NCBI RefSeq assembly: GCF_003937915.1
Contig: NZ_RHUM01000015.1
Location: 62,001-126,000, forward strand
Length of the DNA: 64,000 nt
Source: Erwinia sp. 198
GTDB lineage: Bacteria > Pseudomonadota > Gammaproteobacteria > Enterobacterales > Enterobacteriaceae
Reading direction: 5' to 3'
Positions 8,809-17,775 of this stretch are shown piece after piece (the stretch's first letter is position 1; each line of letters starts with the position of its first letter). Position numbers and translations under genes: made by a program. The notes beneath the pieces were generated by a model. It worked only from the letters and a program-made list of their open reading frames with translations, had not been told where the DNA came from and ran no database searches.

Positions 8809-9785
8809 TTGTGAAAACGTCCTCAATGGGTGATGTCCTGCACACGCTGCCCGCCCTTACCGACGCCATGCGGGCTATCCCCGGCATTCGTTTCGACTGG
8901 GTCGTAGAGGAAGGTTTCGCACAAATCCCCTCCTGGCATCCGGCGGTTGATCGGGTTATCCCCGTGGCAATCCGCCGCTGGCGCAAGCACTGGTTCGGCA
9001 GCGAAGTGCGCGAAGAACGCTTTCTGTTCAAACGCGAAGTGCAGTCGCGCCAGTATGACATGGTGATTGACGCGCAGGGCCTGATCAAAAGCGCCGCGCT
9101 GGTGACGCGCATCGCTAAAGGCGTCAAGCACGGTCAGGACAGCCGCAGCGCGCGCGAACCTTTCGCCAGCTGGTGGTATGACCAACGCCATGAAATCAAT
9201 AAGCAGCAGCATGCCGTACAGCGTACGCGTGAGCTGTTCGCCAAAAGCCTGAATTATCCGCTGCCGGAGACGCCTGGCGATTACGCTATCGCGCAACATT
9301 TTATGCTGGCGCCTTCGCCGGATGACGGCCGCTATCTGGTCTTCCTGCACGCCACCACGCGCGATGAAAAGCACTGGCCGGAAGCGCAGTGGCGTGAGCT
9401 GATTACGCTGCTGAACGGCAGCGGCCTGCGGATCAAATTGCCGTGGGGCGCGGAACATGAGCACCAGCGCGCGCAGCGGCTGGCGGCTGGCTTCGACTAT
9501 GTGGAAGTACTGCCCAAACTTACGCTGGAGCAGGTAGCGCGCGCGTTAGCGGGCGCCGCCGCGGTAGTGTCGGTAGATACGGGGCTTAGCCATTTAACGG
9601 CGGCGCTGGATCGCCCTAATATCACGCTGTACGGCCCCACCGATCCAGGCCTGATCGGCGGCTATGGCAAAAACCAGTTTGTACTGAAACCGGCGCAGGG
9701 CAATCGCATGGCGGATATCTCTGCCGAAAACGTGATGGCGCAGCTGATGCCGCTGCTGGCTTCCTCGCCGGAAGAAAAGTCATGA
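8796..9785 (+). CDS. waaC: ADP-heptose:Kdo2-lipid A heptosyltransferase I
   Basis: WaaC transfers the first heptose onto Kdo2-lipid A. The 329-residue protein starts MHVLIVKTSSMGDVLHTLPAL, the classic WaaC N terminus with the catalytic Asp13, and has FLHATTRDEKHWPE, VSVDTGLSHLTAALD and LYGPTDPGLIGGYG. It overlaps the waaF end by 13 bases and its TGA overlaps the ATG of the next glycosyltransferase (ATGA). Confidence 0.97.
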   Translation: MHVLIVKTSSMGDVLHTLPALTDAMRAIPGIRFDWVVEEGFAQIPSWHPAVDRVIPVAIRRWRKHWFGSEVREERFLFKREVQSRQYDMVIDAQGLIKSAALVTRIAKGVKHGQDSRSAREPFASWWYDQRHEINKQQHAVQRTRELFAKSLNYPLPETPGDYAIAQHFMLAPSPDDGRYLVFLHATTRDEKHWPEAQWRELITLLNGSGLRIKLPWGAEHEHQRAQRLAAGFDYVEVLPKLTLEQVARALAGAAAVVSVDTGLSHLTAALDRPNITLYGPTDPGLIGGYGKNQFVLKPAQGNRMADISAENVMAQLMPLLASSPEEKS

Positions 9786-10699
9786 ACAGCCCTGCGCTGA
9801 GCGTGCTGATTGCCGCCCATAACTGCGGCGAGACGCTGGCCGATACACTGGAAAGCGTCGTCGCTTCGCTGGGCACGGCGATCGATCGGGCAGAGATCGT
9901 CGTAGTTAACGACGCTTCCACGGATGCGACGCAGAGTATTATTGAGCACTACGCGGCGCGGCTGCCGCAGCTTCGCAGCAGCCATACCGACTATCGCAAC
10001 GTTGGCAAAGTGCGCAACCACGCGTTAGGCCTGGCGCACGGCGATTATGTCTTGATGGTGGACGGCGACGATATGCTGCTGCCCGACGCGCTGGCGCACC
10101 GGCTGGCGACGCTGCGCCAGACCTCGCCGGATATTCTGCTCAGTAAAATTATCGAAGTGCGGCACGCCTCGCCCACGGTGCAGTGGCAGCCTGCCGAGCC
10201 TGAGGAGCTGACCACGCATGATGCCGTAGAGCGCTTTCTGATCCATCGTGATTATCAGGCGCATTTTATCGGCCAGTTTTTCTCACGCGAGCTTATTCAG
10301 CAGCACGCCTTTCCGGACTTTATCTGCTACGAAGATAGCTGGCTGTTTCCGCAGCTGCTGATGCAGAGCAAAAAAACGCTGTTTACCTCCGCCGGTTTTT
10401 ATCTCTACCGTAAGCATGAGCAGAGCCTGTCGTCCGCTATTGATGCCGACAAAATTGCCTGTCTGATCGCCGCAACGGCGCATATGGACGAGGTTTTACC
10501 GCCGCGCTATGAGCATTTGATCACCTGCCACTGGCTGGATATCGCCAACCGCTACCATGCCGATCTGCGAGGGACCTCGCAGGGCGACAAAGTGAGAGCA
10601 CGGATCGCGCAGGTCGGCCTGGGGCGTTTTTTGCTGAACGGCAAAATCAGGACGAGTTATAAAAGGAAAATGCTGACGGTGAGAAAACGGGGCCTTTAA
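9782..10699 (+). CDS. Glycosyltransferase family 2 protein, lipopolysaccharide core region
   Basis: The 305-residue product has a GT-A domain: SVLIAAHNCGETLADTLESV at the start, IVVVNDAST at about residues 39-47, and the DXD-type motif MVDGDDMLLPDA at about residues 96-107. It ends with a basic tail (SYKRKMLTVRKRGL) compatible with membrane-surface binding. The ATG overlaps the waaC stop (ATGA), so it belongs to the hldD-waaF-waaC operon, a position that in E. coli leads to waaL. It is not an O-antigen ligase: no membrane segments are present. The sugar added is unknown. Confidence 0.85.
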   Translation: MNSPALSVLIAAHNCGETLADTLESVVASLGTAIDRAEIVVVNDASTDATQSIIEHYAARLPQLRSSHTDYRNVGKVRNHALGLAHGDYVLMVDGDDMLLPDALAHRLATLRQTSPDILLSKIIEVRHASPTVQWQPAEPEELTTHDAVERFLIHRDYQAHFIGQFFSRELIQQHAFPDFICYEDSWLFPQLLMQSKKTLFTSAGFYLYRKHEQSLSSAIDADKIACLIAATAHMDEVLPPRYEHLITCHWLDIANRYHADLRGTSQGDKVRARIAQVGLGRFLLNGKIRTSYKRKMLTVRKRGL

Positions 10700-10710
10700 C
10701 GGCCCCGTTT
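10685..10710. terminator. Bidirectional intrinsic terminator between convergent genes
   Basis: AAACGGGGCC and GGCCCCGTTT form a perfect 10-bp stem with a 6-base loop that contains the stop codon of the upstream transferase gene. A-rich and T-rich flanks allow it to work in both directions, ending the hldD operon and the reverse-strand deacetylase gene. Confidence 0.85.
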
Positions 10711-10714
10711 CTGT

Positions 10715-11677
10715 TCAGGTGCCGGCTTTCGCGGCGGCATACTCCGCCAGCGTCATGCCATGAGTGCGGCTTTGCAGCCAGCTGAACAGCTGCGCCAGAT
10801 CGTCATAGAGCCGGTCAATATCGGCCGCCGTTTTAAAGGTCGGGCTGCCATCGGGCATAAACTCGCTGGAGTGCAGCATAAACTCTACGTAGTCAGCGCC
10901 TTCCGCCAGCGTTTTTTCCGCCAGGTCGATCATCTGCTGCGCGTTGCCGCCAGTCGGGCGCAGCCAGTAAACGGAAGGGCTGCGGCGCTTGCCGCGCAGG
11001 CGATCGTAGCCCTGTTTAACCGCATTCATCAGCCCGGAGTGCTTATAACGGATGGTCATCGGCACTTCCAGCAGCGGTGAATTGCCGGGACGAGAAATAT
11101 CTGCGCTATCGGGATGGTAAGCCGAGCGGGGAAAGTGCGTATAGTCCGTGCCGCCGTTGCCCTGCGGCGCGCCCGGGGAAAACCGCCAGTTAACGCCCGG
11201 CGTCACCGAGCAGTCAACCCGGTAGCCGTGTTCGACCAGCAGCTGAGCGTAATACTCGTTGAACGCCCAGCGTCCCGCACGATGGCTGAGCATTTTGACG
11301 TTAAACGTCTCTTCCAGCAGCTCAGTCATAAAAGCGACTTTTTTGCGTATCTCTTCACGCGGGTATTCAATCAGATAGGGCTGATGCTGCCAGTCGTTGT
11401 CGGTTAATTCATAGGCTGGCGGGCTGTTCCAGGCGTGCAGATGCATGCCTACTTCGCCCTGACCGCGAGCGATAACATCGCGGGCAAAATCGATATAAAC
11501 CGGATCGACGGCCATTTCATAGTTCGTCAACCAGGTCGGTTTAAAGGTATATTTCTCACAAAGCTGCTGAAAGCGGGCAAGCCAGGCGGCATTTTCGGTA
11601 GTCACCTGACCAGAACGATTACGCCAGAGATTATCACCTTCCGTATCGATGGTGATTAAGAAAGCAGGTTTTTTCAT
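10715..11677 (-). CDS. Polysaccharide deacetylase family protein (WalW-like)
   Basis: The 320-residue cytosolic-looking protein (no signal peptide) has NodB-type features: FLITIDTEGDNLW at the start, GEVGMHLHAWNSPP at about residues 73-86 with the metal-binding His pair, and HRAGRW near residue 135. It would remove acyl groups from a sugar precursor or polysaccharide. It is transcribed against the surrounding core genes. Proteins of this kind occur in core loci of Serratia, Erwinia and Pantoea and are sometimes called WalW; I make that link from memory. The substrate is not known, although an N-acetylhexosamine in the core would be a natural candidate. Confidence 0.8.
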   Translation of the reverse strand: MKKPAFLITIDTEGDNLWRNRSGQVTTENAAWLARFQQLCEKYTFKPTWLTNYEMAVDPVYIDFARDVIARGQGEVGMHLHAWNSPPAYELTDNDWQHQPYLIEYPREEIRKKVAFMTELLEETFNVKMLSHRAGRWAFNEYYAQLLVEHGYRVDCSVTPGVNWRFSPGAPQGNGGTDYTHFPRSAYHPDSADISRPGNSPLLEVPMTIRYKHSGLMNAVKQGYDRLRGKRRSPSVYWLRPTGGNAQQMIDLAEKTLAEGADYVEFMLHSSEFMPDGSPTFKTAADIDRLYDDLAQLFSWLQSRTHGMTLAEYAAAKAGT

Positions 11678-11949
11678 GTCGATGCGGCGCTCCGCGCTAA
11701 CCTCGTGTTAACTCTGCCGGTATGGTAACAGCGGCATGACGGGACGCAACAGTAATTGCAGCGCAACGGCGCGAAAGCGATTGGCTATGGCGCTATCTTT
11801 TTTATTTTTCTAAGATAAACAGATAAAACTGGCTCAGCCTGACAGGATCGGCAGGACAGCTTTACCGGGCTACGGCAAGGGACTTGCCCGACTAGATAAA
11901 AAAATGCTTTTTTTCGTGCGGTTAGTGGCCTGGAAGCGGTCAGCACCGC

Positions 11950-13080
11950 ATGATTTTCTCTGCTAAGGGTACAAAATTGTCCAAGCGCGTATTAATGATC
12001 ATTGATGGTCTGCCCGGCGGGGGCGCGGAGAAAGTTGTGCTGACGCTTTCCAAAGGGTTGATAGAGCGCGGTCATCGGGTTTCGCTGTTTTCGCTGCGTG
12101 CCGTCTGCGATTACGCCATCCCTGCCGGGCTGGATTATCAGATCGTTCAGGATACCTGCCATATGCCCTGGCGAAAGCTTACGGAGCTGAGTCGTCGTGC
12201 GGCCTGCCTGGATCGGGCGATAATGCAGGCCGAAAAAGAGCAGGGCCGTTTCGACCTGGTGGTATCGCATCTGCACAAAACCGACCGTATCGTCAGCCGC
12301 TGCCGCCATCTCGACAAGGACAAGACCTGGTTTTGCCTGCACGGCGTCTTTTCCGCCTCTTATCTGGCCCACCGGCAGGGTTTTTCCCTGTGGCAGAAGA
12401 AACTGAAAACGCGCCGCGTATATCAAAACCGGAATATCATTGGCGTCTCTCAGTACGTGGTCAGCGATTTGAAACGCTCCTTTGCGATACAGCCGAAGCA
12501 CGAGCGGATCATTTTCAATCCTTTCGACTTTGATACCGTTCGTACTGCGGCTATGCAGCCCTGCGAGATGGCGGGCGAACCCTACCTGATCCACGTCGGC
12601 CGATTTCACCAGACCAAGCGGCACGACAGGCTGCTGCGCGCCTATGCCAAAACGGGGATAAGCGCGCCGCTGGTCTTAATTGGCCAGGGTACGGATGAAG
12701 CAGTAGGAAAAATGAAGAAACTGGCGCTAACGCTGGGTATTCAGGATCGGGTAATTTTTAAAGGTTTTACCAGCAACCCCTATCCCTGGATCCGTAACGC
12801 GAAGCTGCTGGTGGTCAGCTCGGACAGCGAAGGCTTCGGCAACGTGCTGGTAGAAGCGCTGATTTGCCAGGTTCCGGTAGTCAGCACCCGCTGTCCCGGC
12901 GGCCCCGTGTCGATTATGACCGGCGAACTGGCTCGCGGCCTGGCGAATCTGGATGTGGATTCGCTGGCGGAAACTATCGCGGACGTCTGGTCAGACCCGC
13001 CCGATGTTTCACAGCTTGATTTAGAGGCTTACAGCATCGAAGCAGTCTGCAAACAGTATCTTGCGCTGATCGCTTCTTAG
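11950..13080 (+). CDS. Glycosyltransferase family 4 protein
   Basis: The 376-residue product is a GT-B enzyme: VLMIIDGLPGGGAEKVVLTL near the N terminus is the acceptor-side glycine-rich loop, HVGRFHQTKRHDRLLRAY opens the C-terminal donor domain and SEGFGNVLVEAL at about residue 296 is the EX7E motif. It resembles transferases that act early in core or O-chain assembly. It stands alone after a 272-base gap, so it probably has its own promoter. An internal ATG (11995) is possible, but the frame is continuous with the upstream start. Acceptor unknown. Confidence 0.85.
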   Translation: MIFSAKGTKLSKRVLMIIDGLPGGGAEKVVLTLSKGLIERGHRVSLFSLRAVCDYAIPAGLDYQIVQDTCHMPWRKLTELSRRAACLDRAIMQAEKEQGRFDLVVSHLHKTDRIVSRCRHLDKDKTWFCLHGVFSASYLAHRQGFSLWQKKLKTRRVYQNRNIIGVSQYVVSDLKRSFAIQPKHERIIFNPFDFDTVRTAAMQPCEMAGEPYLIHVGRFHQTKRHDRLLRAYAKTGISAPLVLIGQGTDEAVGKMKKLALTLGIQDRVIFKGFTSNPYPWIRNAKLLVVSSDSEGFGNVLVEALICQVPVVSTRCPGGPVSIMTGELARGLANLDVDSLAETIADVWSDPPDVSQLDLEAYSIEAVCKQYLALIAS

Positions 13081-13186
13081 GCCCACGCAACGTTTGCGGA
13101 TCGGAGATGTCTGAAAGGGTCAGACATTATTCTGGCGTGCTCCCTGGCCTGGCCGGACGCGCATTTTTATCTTTTAAGGTTTCAGT

Positions 13187-13297
13187 ATGAATACGCTCAT
13201 AACCGAAAACGGCTATCAGAGCACGGTGAAAACGTTACAAATACCATCTGTGTCAGCTGAATACCGACACTCTTCGCTCAGGGAGAACAGAGCGTGA
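13187..13297 (+). CDS. Short reading frame upstream of a GT9 gene, candidate leader peptide
   Basis: A 36-codon frame starts at ATG 13187 with a good ribosome site (TTAAGG eight bases upstream) and ends with a TGA that overlaps the GTG start of the following gene (GTGA at 13294-13297). The peptide MNTLITENGYQSTVKTLQIP... has no recognised domain or membrane segment. The same layout occurs at 5757-5849, before another transferase with a GTG start. It could be a coupling leader. No homology search was possible. Confidence 0.4.
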   Translation: MNTLITENGYQSTVKTLQIPSVSAEYRHSSLRENRA

Positions 13298-14394
13298 ATT
13301 ATGTGCTGCTGTTTTTACTTTTGCTGCCTTTCAAACTGTTGATGAAACTCAGCCATAAAAAAGAGGCCCGTAATCTGGTGATCCAGACGGCGAAAATCGG
13401 CGATTTTGTCAATATCACCCCCCTGCTGGCACATCTTGAAAAGAGCGACGCGCTGCTGAGCCGTACCGTTGCGCCGCTGGCGGAGCACGACAGCACGCTG
13501 GCGGACATTTTTTATATTGAAGATCATAAAAGCAGCACGTACAGCAAGCTGAAGCTGGCGCTGAAGCTGATGAATCGCTATGAAAACGTCTACCTGCTGC
13601 ATCCTAATAATACCAATCTGTTTTATGCCGCCTGCTGTAACGCGAGCAACAAGCAGTTTCTGTCGATGTACCGCCGCAAATGGTATCAGGGGATCTTTTA
13701 TCTGACCGCGACCGGCACTGTGGAACATGACAAGTATTCGTTAACTTTGGAAAACTACCTTAAGCTGGCCGATCGTTCGCTGACCAAAGAGAGCTATCCC
13801 AAGCACGCCACGCTGCCGCTGCTGAAGCCCGACACTACGCCGCAAGAAGTGTTCCGCACCGACAAAATCAAAATCGGCATCAGTATTTCGGCCGGCAACC
13901 AGGCAAAAACCATTCCGCCGACGATCTGGAAAGCGCTGTTCGACAGGCTGAGCGGGCTGCCCTGCCTGTTTTATGTTTTTGGCGCGCCAAATGAACTTAC
14001 TCGCCTGCACGAGCTCAATAGAGTGGTGGGTGAAAGCGATAACATCGTTAACATGATCGGTAAAGTCTCGCTGGAAGGCCTGCCCTACGCCATCAGCCAG
14101 ATGGATTTTTACATCGCCTCGGATTCGGGCAATATCTACATCGCCGACTCGCAAAATGTGCCCGTGATCCTGATCTACGGGCCTTGCTGCGTTGAAGAGC
14201 AGCGTCCGCTGGGCGACGTGCTGTTAATCGGACCGAATCATATCGCGCCGTCGTCGTTTGTTTTTTACGCCCTGTATAAGTTTAATCATCCCGTCGAGCA
14301 GCTTTACGAGCTGGATAATCGCAAGCTCGACGATATTTATGATTTTATCTGCGCGCGCAAGCGGCCATTACAAGAAAAGAAGACGTCATCCTGA
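13294..14394 (+). CDS. Heptosyltransferase-like glycosyltransferase (family 9)
   Basis: The 366-residue product has a hydrophobic N terminus (MNYVLLFLLLLPFKLLMKL) that may anchor it to the membrane, then NLVIQTAKIGDFVNITPLL, the GT9 family opening that matches WaaC/WaaF/WaaQ. The donor side shows ASDSGNIYIADSQNVPVILI, equivalent to the DSGLMHIAAAL motif of heptosyltransferases, and IYGPCC. It begins with GTG behind a GGGAG ribosome site, overlapping the stop of a 36-codon frame. It could add a heptose or another sugar to the outer core; which one is unknown. Confidence 0.8.
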   Translation: MNYVLLFLLLLPFKLLMKLSHKKEARNLVIQTAKIGDFVNITPLLAHLEKSDALLSRTVAPLAEHDSTLADIFYIEDHKSSTYSKLKLALKLMNRYENVYLLHPNNTNLFYAACCNASNKQFLSMYRRKWYQGIFYLTATGTVEHDKYSLTLENYLKLADRSLTKESYPKHATLPLLKPDTTPQEVFRTDKIKIGISISAGNQAKTIPPTIWKALFDRLSGLPCLFYVFGAPNELTRLHELNRVVGESDNIVNMIGKVSLEGLPYAISQMDFYIASDSGNIYIADSQNVPVILIYGPCCVEEQRPLGDVLLIGPNHIAPSSFVFYALYKFNHPVEQLYELDNRKLDDIYDFICARKRPLQEKKTSS

Positions 14395-14396
14395 GC

Positions 14397-15398
14397 ATGA
14401 AACCGCAAGATACCTCCTCAGCGCCTTTGCTGAGCGCGATCGTCCCGATGTACAACGCCGGAGCCAGCTTTCAGGCTTTTATCGACTCTATGCTGGCGCA
14501 AACGCTGGCGTCGCTGGAAATCATTATCGTCAATGACGGCTCGACGGATGCTTCGGCGCAGCTGGCGCACCGCTACGCCGGTGAATATGACCATATTACC
14601 GTGATCGACCAGGCTAACGGCGGCGTTTCCCGCGCCCGCAACGCCGGGCTGGCGATAGCGCGCGGCAAATATGTCACTTTCCCCGACGCCGACGATACGC
14701 TTTCACCAGAGATGTACAGCACGCTGACCGCCATGGCGGAACAGGACGATCTGGACGTGGCGCAGTGTAACGCCGAGCGCGTTTTTTGGGGATCGGGCCG
14801 GGCAAAACCGCTTATTCCTGTCGACCGTTTACAGGCTACGCCGGTGCTGAGCGGCGCAGAGTGGCTGAACAAGGCGCTGGCGTCCAACCGCTATCTGCAC
14901 GTCGTGTGGCTGGGCATCTATCGCCGCTCGCTAATCGACCAGCTGCACCTACAGTTTGAACCCGGCCTGCACCATCAGGATATCCCGTGGACGACCGAAC
15001 TTATGCTGAACGCCCGCCGCGTACGCTACACCGATAAGATTTTGTATCGATACTACGTGCATGACCAGTCGATCAGCAACCGCAAGCGCAGCGGTATGGC
15101 TAACGTCGAGTATCAGCGTCATTATCTGAAAATCGCCCGGATGCTGGATGAAATCAACCTGCGCTATCGCGATAAAGTTAAGATTGGTTCGGCAATTTAT
15201 CGTCAGGTAACCAAAGAGGCGCTGACCGTTTGCCACGCTTTACGGCGTGAACCTGATGCCGAAGCGCGCCAGGCGATGATAGCGGATCTGCTCGCCAGCA
15301 AAACGCCGGGACGAATGCTGCGCAACGCGCGCGGCGTTAAACAGTGGTATCAGCTGTTGCTCTGGCTGAGCCGGATTTACCGCTGGCGTCGTTCGTAA
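14397..15398 (+). CDS. Glycosyltransferase family 2 protein
   Basis: The 333-residue product is a GT-A enzyme: LLSAIVPMYNAGASFQAFID at residues 10-29, EIIIVNDGSTDASAQ near residue 42, NGGVSRARNAG, and the DXD motif FPDADDTLSPEMY at about residue 97. The C-terminal third, with HHQDIPWTTELM, is typical for transferases that act on lipopolysaccharide or capsule. It starts two bases after the previous gene and is co-transcribed with it. The basic C terminus (IYRWRRS) may touch the membrane. Donor and acceptor unknown. Confidence 0.86.
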   Translation: MKPQDTSSAPLLSAIVPMYNAGASFQAFIDSMLAQTLASLEIIIVNDGSTDASAQLAHRYAGEYDHITVIDQANGGVSRARNAGLAIARGKYVTFPDADDTLSPEMYSTLTAMAEQDDLDVAQCNAERVFWGSGRAKPLIPVDRLQATPVLSGAEWLNKALASNRYLHVVWLGIYRRSLIDQLHLQFEPGLHHQDIPWTTELMLNARRVRYTDKILYRYYVHDQSISNRKRSGMANVEYQRHYLKIARMLDEINLRYRDKVKIGSAIYRQVTKEALTVCHALRREPDAEARQAMIADLLASKTPGRMLRNARGVKQWYQLLLWLSRIYRWRRS

Positions 15399-15462
15399 TG
15401 CGCGGCGCCTTTTTCCTGCACGAGCTTTCCCTTACAATCGGTCCACTTTATTTCGAGATCCC

Positions 15463-16548
15463 ATGAGTATGGCCACTTCTTCGTCGATTCCCGCCTCCTT
15501 TGCGCCGCGCAAGATTTTGCTGATCAAGCTGCGTCACCATGGTGATATGCTGCTTACCACGCCGGTTATTGAGGCGCTGCGCCAGCGTTATCCGCAGGCC
15601 GCTGTCGACGTGCTGCTCTATAAAGAGACGCAGCCGATGCTGCAGGCGCATCCGCACATTCGTCAGCTGCGCTTTATCGATCGCAAATGGAAAAATGAGG
15701 GAACGCTGGCGCATTTGCGCCATGAAGCCGCACTGCTTAAGGCGATCCGCCAGGAAGGCTACGATCTGGTCATCAACCTGGCCGATCAGTGGCGCAGCGC
15801 GATTATCACCGCCCTTTCCGGCGCGCCGGTTCGGATTGGGTTCGCTTACCACAAGCGTCGCAACGCCTTCTGGCAACGGGCGCACACCCACCTCGTGTCT
15901 ACCAGCAACCACAGCCAGCTGCATACCGTTGAGCAGAACCTCGCCGCGCTACAGCCGCTGAATATTCCCTTTTCCGGTTTCCCGGCAGCAATGCACTACA
16001 GCGAAAGCGACTGGTCACATACGCAAACCGTGCTGGCGCAAAGCAAGATTACGCGTCCCTATATCGTTATCCAGCCGACCTCGCGCTGGATTTTTAAATG
16101 CTGGGAAGATGACAAAATGGCCGGGCTGATCGCCGCGCTGGCCTCTGAGCAAATCGATATCGTGCTGACCGCCGCGCCGGATAAAAAAGAGCTGGCGATG
16201 ATCGACCATATTCTCTCCCTGTGTCCCGGCAAAGCGATTTCGCTGGCCGGAAAGCTGTCGCTGCCGCAGCTGGCTTCGCTGATCGATCATGCCCGCCTGT
16301 TTATCGGCGTCGACTCCGCGCCGATGCATATGGCCGCCGCGCTGGATACGCCGTGCATCGCGCTGTTTGGCCCGACCAAGCTTAAGCAGTGGCGTCCCTG
16401 GGGCGATAACAATCGGGTGATCTGGGCCGGCGACTATGCGCCTCTCCCTTCGCCAGACAGCATTAATACCAGAACCGAGACTCGTTATCTTTCTGCCATC
16501 CCGCTTGATGAGGTGGTCAAAGCCGCAAGGAACTATCTGGATGAGTAA
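15463..16548 (+). CDS. waaQ: Lipopolysaccharide heptosyltransferase III
   Basis: WaaQ adds the branching third heptose to heptose II of the inner core. The 361-residue GT9 protein has KILLIKLRHHGDMLLTTPVI near residue 18, RIGFAYHKRRNAFW, IQPTSRWIFKCW and FIGVDSAPMHMAAALDTP, all typical of WaaQ. The last bases overlap the ATG of the next transferase (ATGAGTAAA), so both are translated together. In E. coli waaQ leads the waaQGP operon; here no waaP kinase gene follows. Confidence 0.93.
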   Translation: MSMATSSSIPASFAPRKILLIKLRHHGDMLLTTPVIEALRQRYPQAAVDVLLYKETQPMLQAHPHIRQLRFIDRKWKNEGTLAHLRHEAALLKAIRQEGYDLVINLADQWRSAIITALSGAPVRIGFAYHKRRNAFWQRAHTHLVSTSNHSQLHTVEQNLAALQPLNIPFSGFPAAMHYSESDWSHTQTVLAQSKITRPYIVIQPTSRWIFKCWEDDKMAGLIAALASEQIDIVLTAAPDKKELAMIDHILSLCPGKAISLAGKLSLPQLASLIDHARLFIGVDSAPMHMAAALDTPCIALFGPTKLKQWRPWGDNNRVIWAGDYAPLPSPDSINTRTETRYLSAIPLDEVVKAARNYLDE

Positions 16549-17674
16549 AGTACGACTGGCTATAGTGCGGCAAAAATACCGCCCGGACGGCGGCGCGGAG
16601 AGGTTTATTTCGCGGGCGCTGGAGGCGCTGGACGATAACAGTCTGGATCTGAACATCATCACCCGCAGCTGGCAGGGCGAGCCGAAACCGGAATGGCACC
16701 TGCATATCTGTAACCCGAAAAAATGGGGACGCATCTCGCGTGAGCGCGGCTTTGCGCTGTCGGCGCGTGAATGCTGGCAGCGAGAAAAGTTTGATATCGT
16801 ACAAAGCCACGAGCGTATTGCGGGCTGTGATATTTTTCGCGCCGGCGACGGCGTGCATCGCGTCTGGCTGGCGCAAAGGGCGCGCATCGTTTCGCCCGTG
16901 CAAAAGCTGCTGGCCGATTTAAGCCCTTATCATCGCTATGTAATGGCGGCGGAAGAAGAGATGTTCCGTTCACCTGCGCTGAAAAAAATTATCTGTAACT
17001 CGCTGATGGTAAAAAACGACATCATGCGCTGTTTTCAGGTGCCGGAAGAGAAGTTCGCGGTGATCTATAACGCGATTGACGCGCAGCGCTTTCAGCCTGC
17101 CACGCCGACCGAGCGCCAGCAGTCTCGCGCGTCGTTGCGTCTGCCTGCCGAAGCCAAAGTGTTTATTTACGTTGGTTCCGGTTTTGAACGCAAAGGATTA
17201 AGGGCCTCCATCAGTGCCCTGGCCGCTACCGAAGCGCACCTGCTGGTGGTAGGTCAGGATAAACAGCAGGCCCGTTATCTTAGCCACGCCCGCGCGCTGG
17301 GCTGCGAAAAACGTATCCACTTTGTCGGCGTGCAGCACAACGTGATCCCTTATTACCATGCGGCCGACGCGCTGATACTGCCCACGCTTTACGATCCTTT
17401 CCCTAACGTGATCCTGGAGGCGATGGCCTGTGGTCTGCCGGTAATCACCAGCGACACCTGCGGTGGCGCTGAGTTTATCGTTAACGGCGAACAGGGCTAC
17501 GTTTGCGACGCGCTGGATATTGCGGCACTGAGCGCCGCCGCGCAGGCCATCCCGCTCAGAAGCGTTGATGCGCGCATGGGCGATGCGGCCCGGGAGCGCG
17601 TTCTCCCCTGCTCGCCGCAGCGCCTGGCAGGGCAGCTTCATGCGCTATATCAACAAGTGTTGCGGCAGGCCTGA
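16541..17674 (+). CDS. Glycosyltransferase family 4, WabG/WaaG-type core transferase
   Basis: The preferred start ATG 16541 lies inside the end of waaQ and gives 377 residues beginning MSKVRLAIVRQKYRPDGGAE. This opening, plus the SHERIAGCDIFRAGDGVHR and YNAIDAQRF segments, is close to what I recall for Klebsiella WabG, which adds galacturonic acid to heptose II; the equivalent in E. coli is the glucosyltransferase WaaG. The donor site motif DPFPNVILEAMACG is at about residue 285 and has Asp in place of the first Glu of EX7E. A frame starting further upstream at 16436 is merely open sequence inside waaQ. Confidence 0.85.
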   Translation: MSKVRLAIVRQKYRPDGGAERFISRALEALDDNSLDLNIITRSWQGEPKPEWHLHICNPKKWGRISRERGFALSARECWQREKFDIVQSHERIAGCDIFRAGDGVHRVWLAQRARIVSPVQKLLADLSPYHRYVMAAEEEMFRSPALKKIICNSLMVKNDIMRCFQVPEEKFAVIYNAIDAQRFQPATPTERQQSRASLRLPAEAKVFIYVGSGFERKGLRASISALAATEAHLLVVGQDKQQARYLSHARALGCEKRIHFVGVQHNVIPYYHAADALILPTLYDPFPNVILEAMACGLPVITSDTCGGAEFIVNGEQGYVCDALDIAALSAAAQAIPLRSVDARMGDAARERVLPCSPQRLAGQLHALYQQVLRQA

Positions 17675-17775
17675 GAAGAAGGTGTGAGCATGCGCGACTT
17701 ATCTGCTAACATGCGGTAATGTTTCTCTTTTCCGGCACTTTCTGACGCGAGTCACTCCGTAATTCGTAAACTGTG

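Noticed and set aside
7672-8826. Minus-strand reading frame opposite waaF (384 codons)
   Set aside because: Shadow of waaF with low-complexity Arg/Gln composition and no support.
11880-11950. Possible JUMPstart/ops element (GCGGTTAGTGG) before the GT4 gene at 11950
   Set aside because: Only a partial match to the GGCGGTAGCGTG ops core, and no surrounding JUMPstart sequence; too weak to claim RfaH control.
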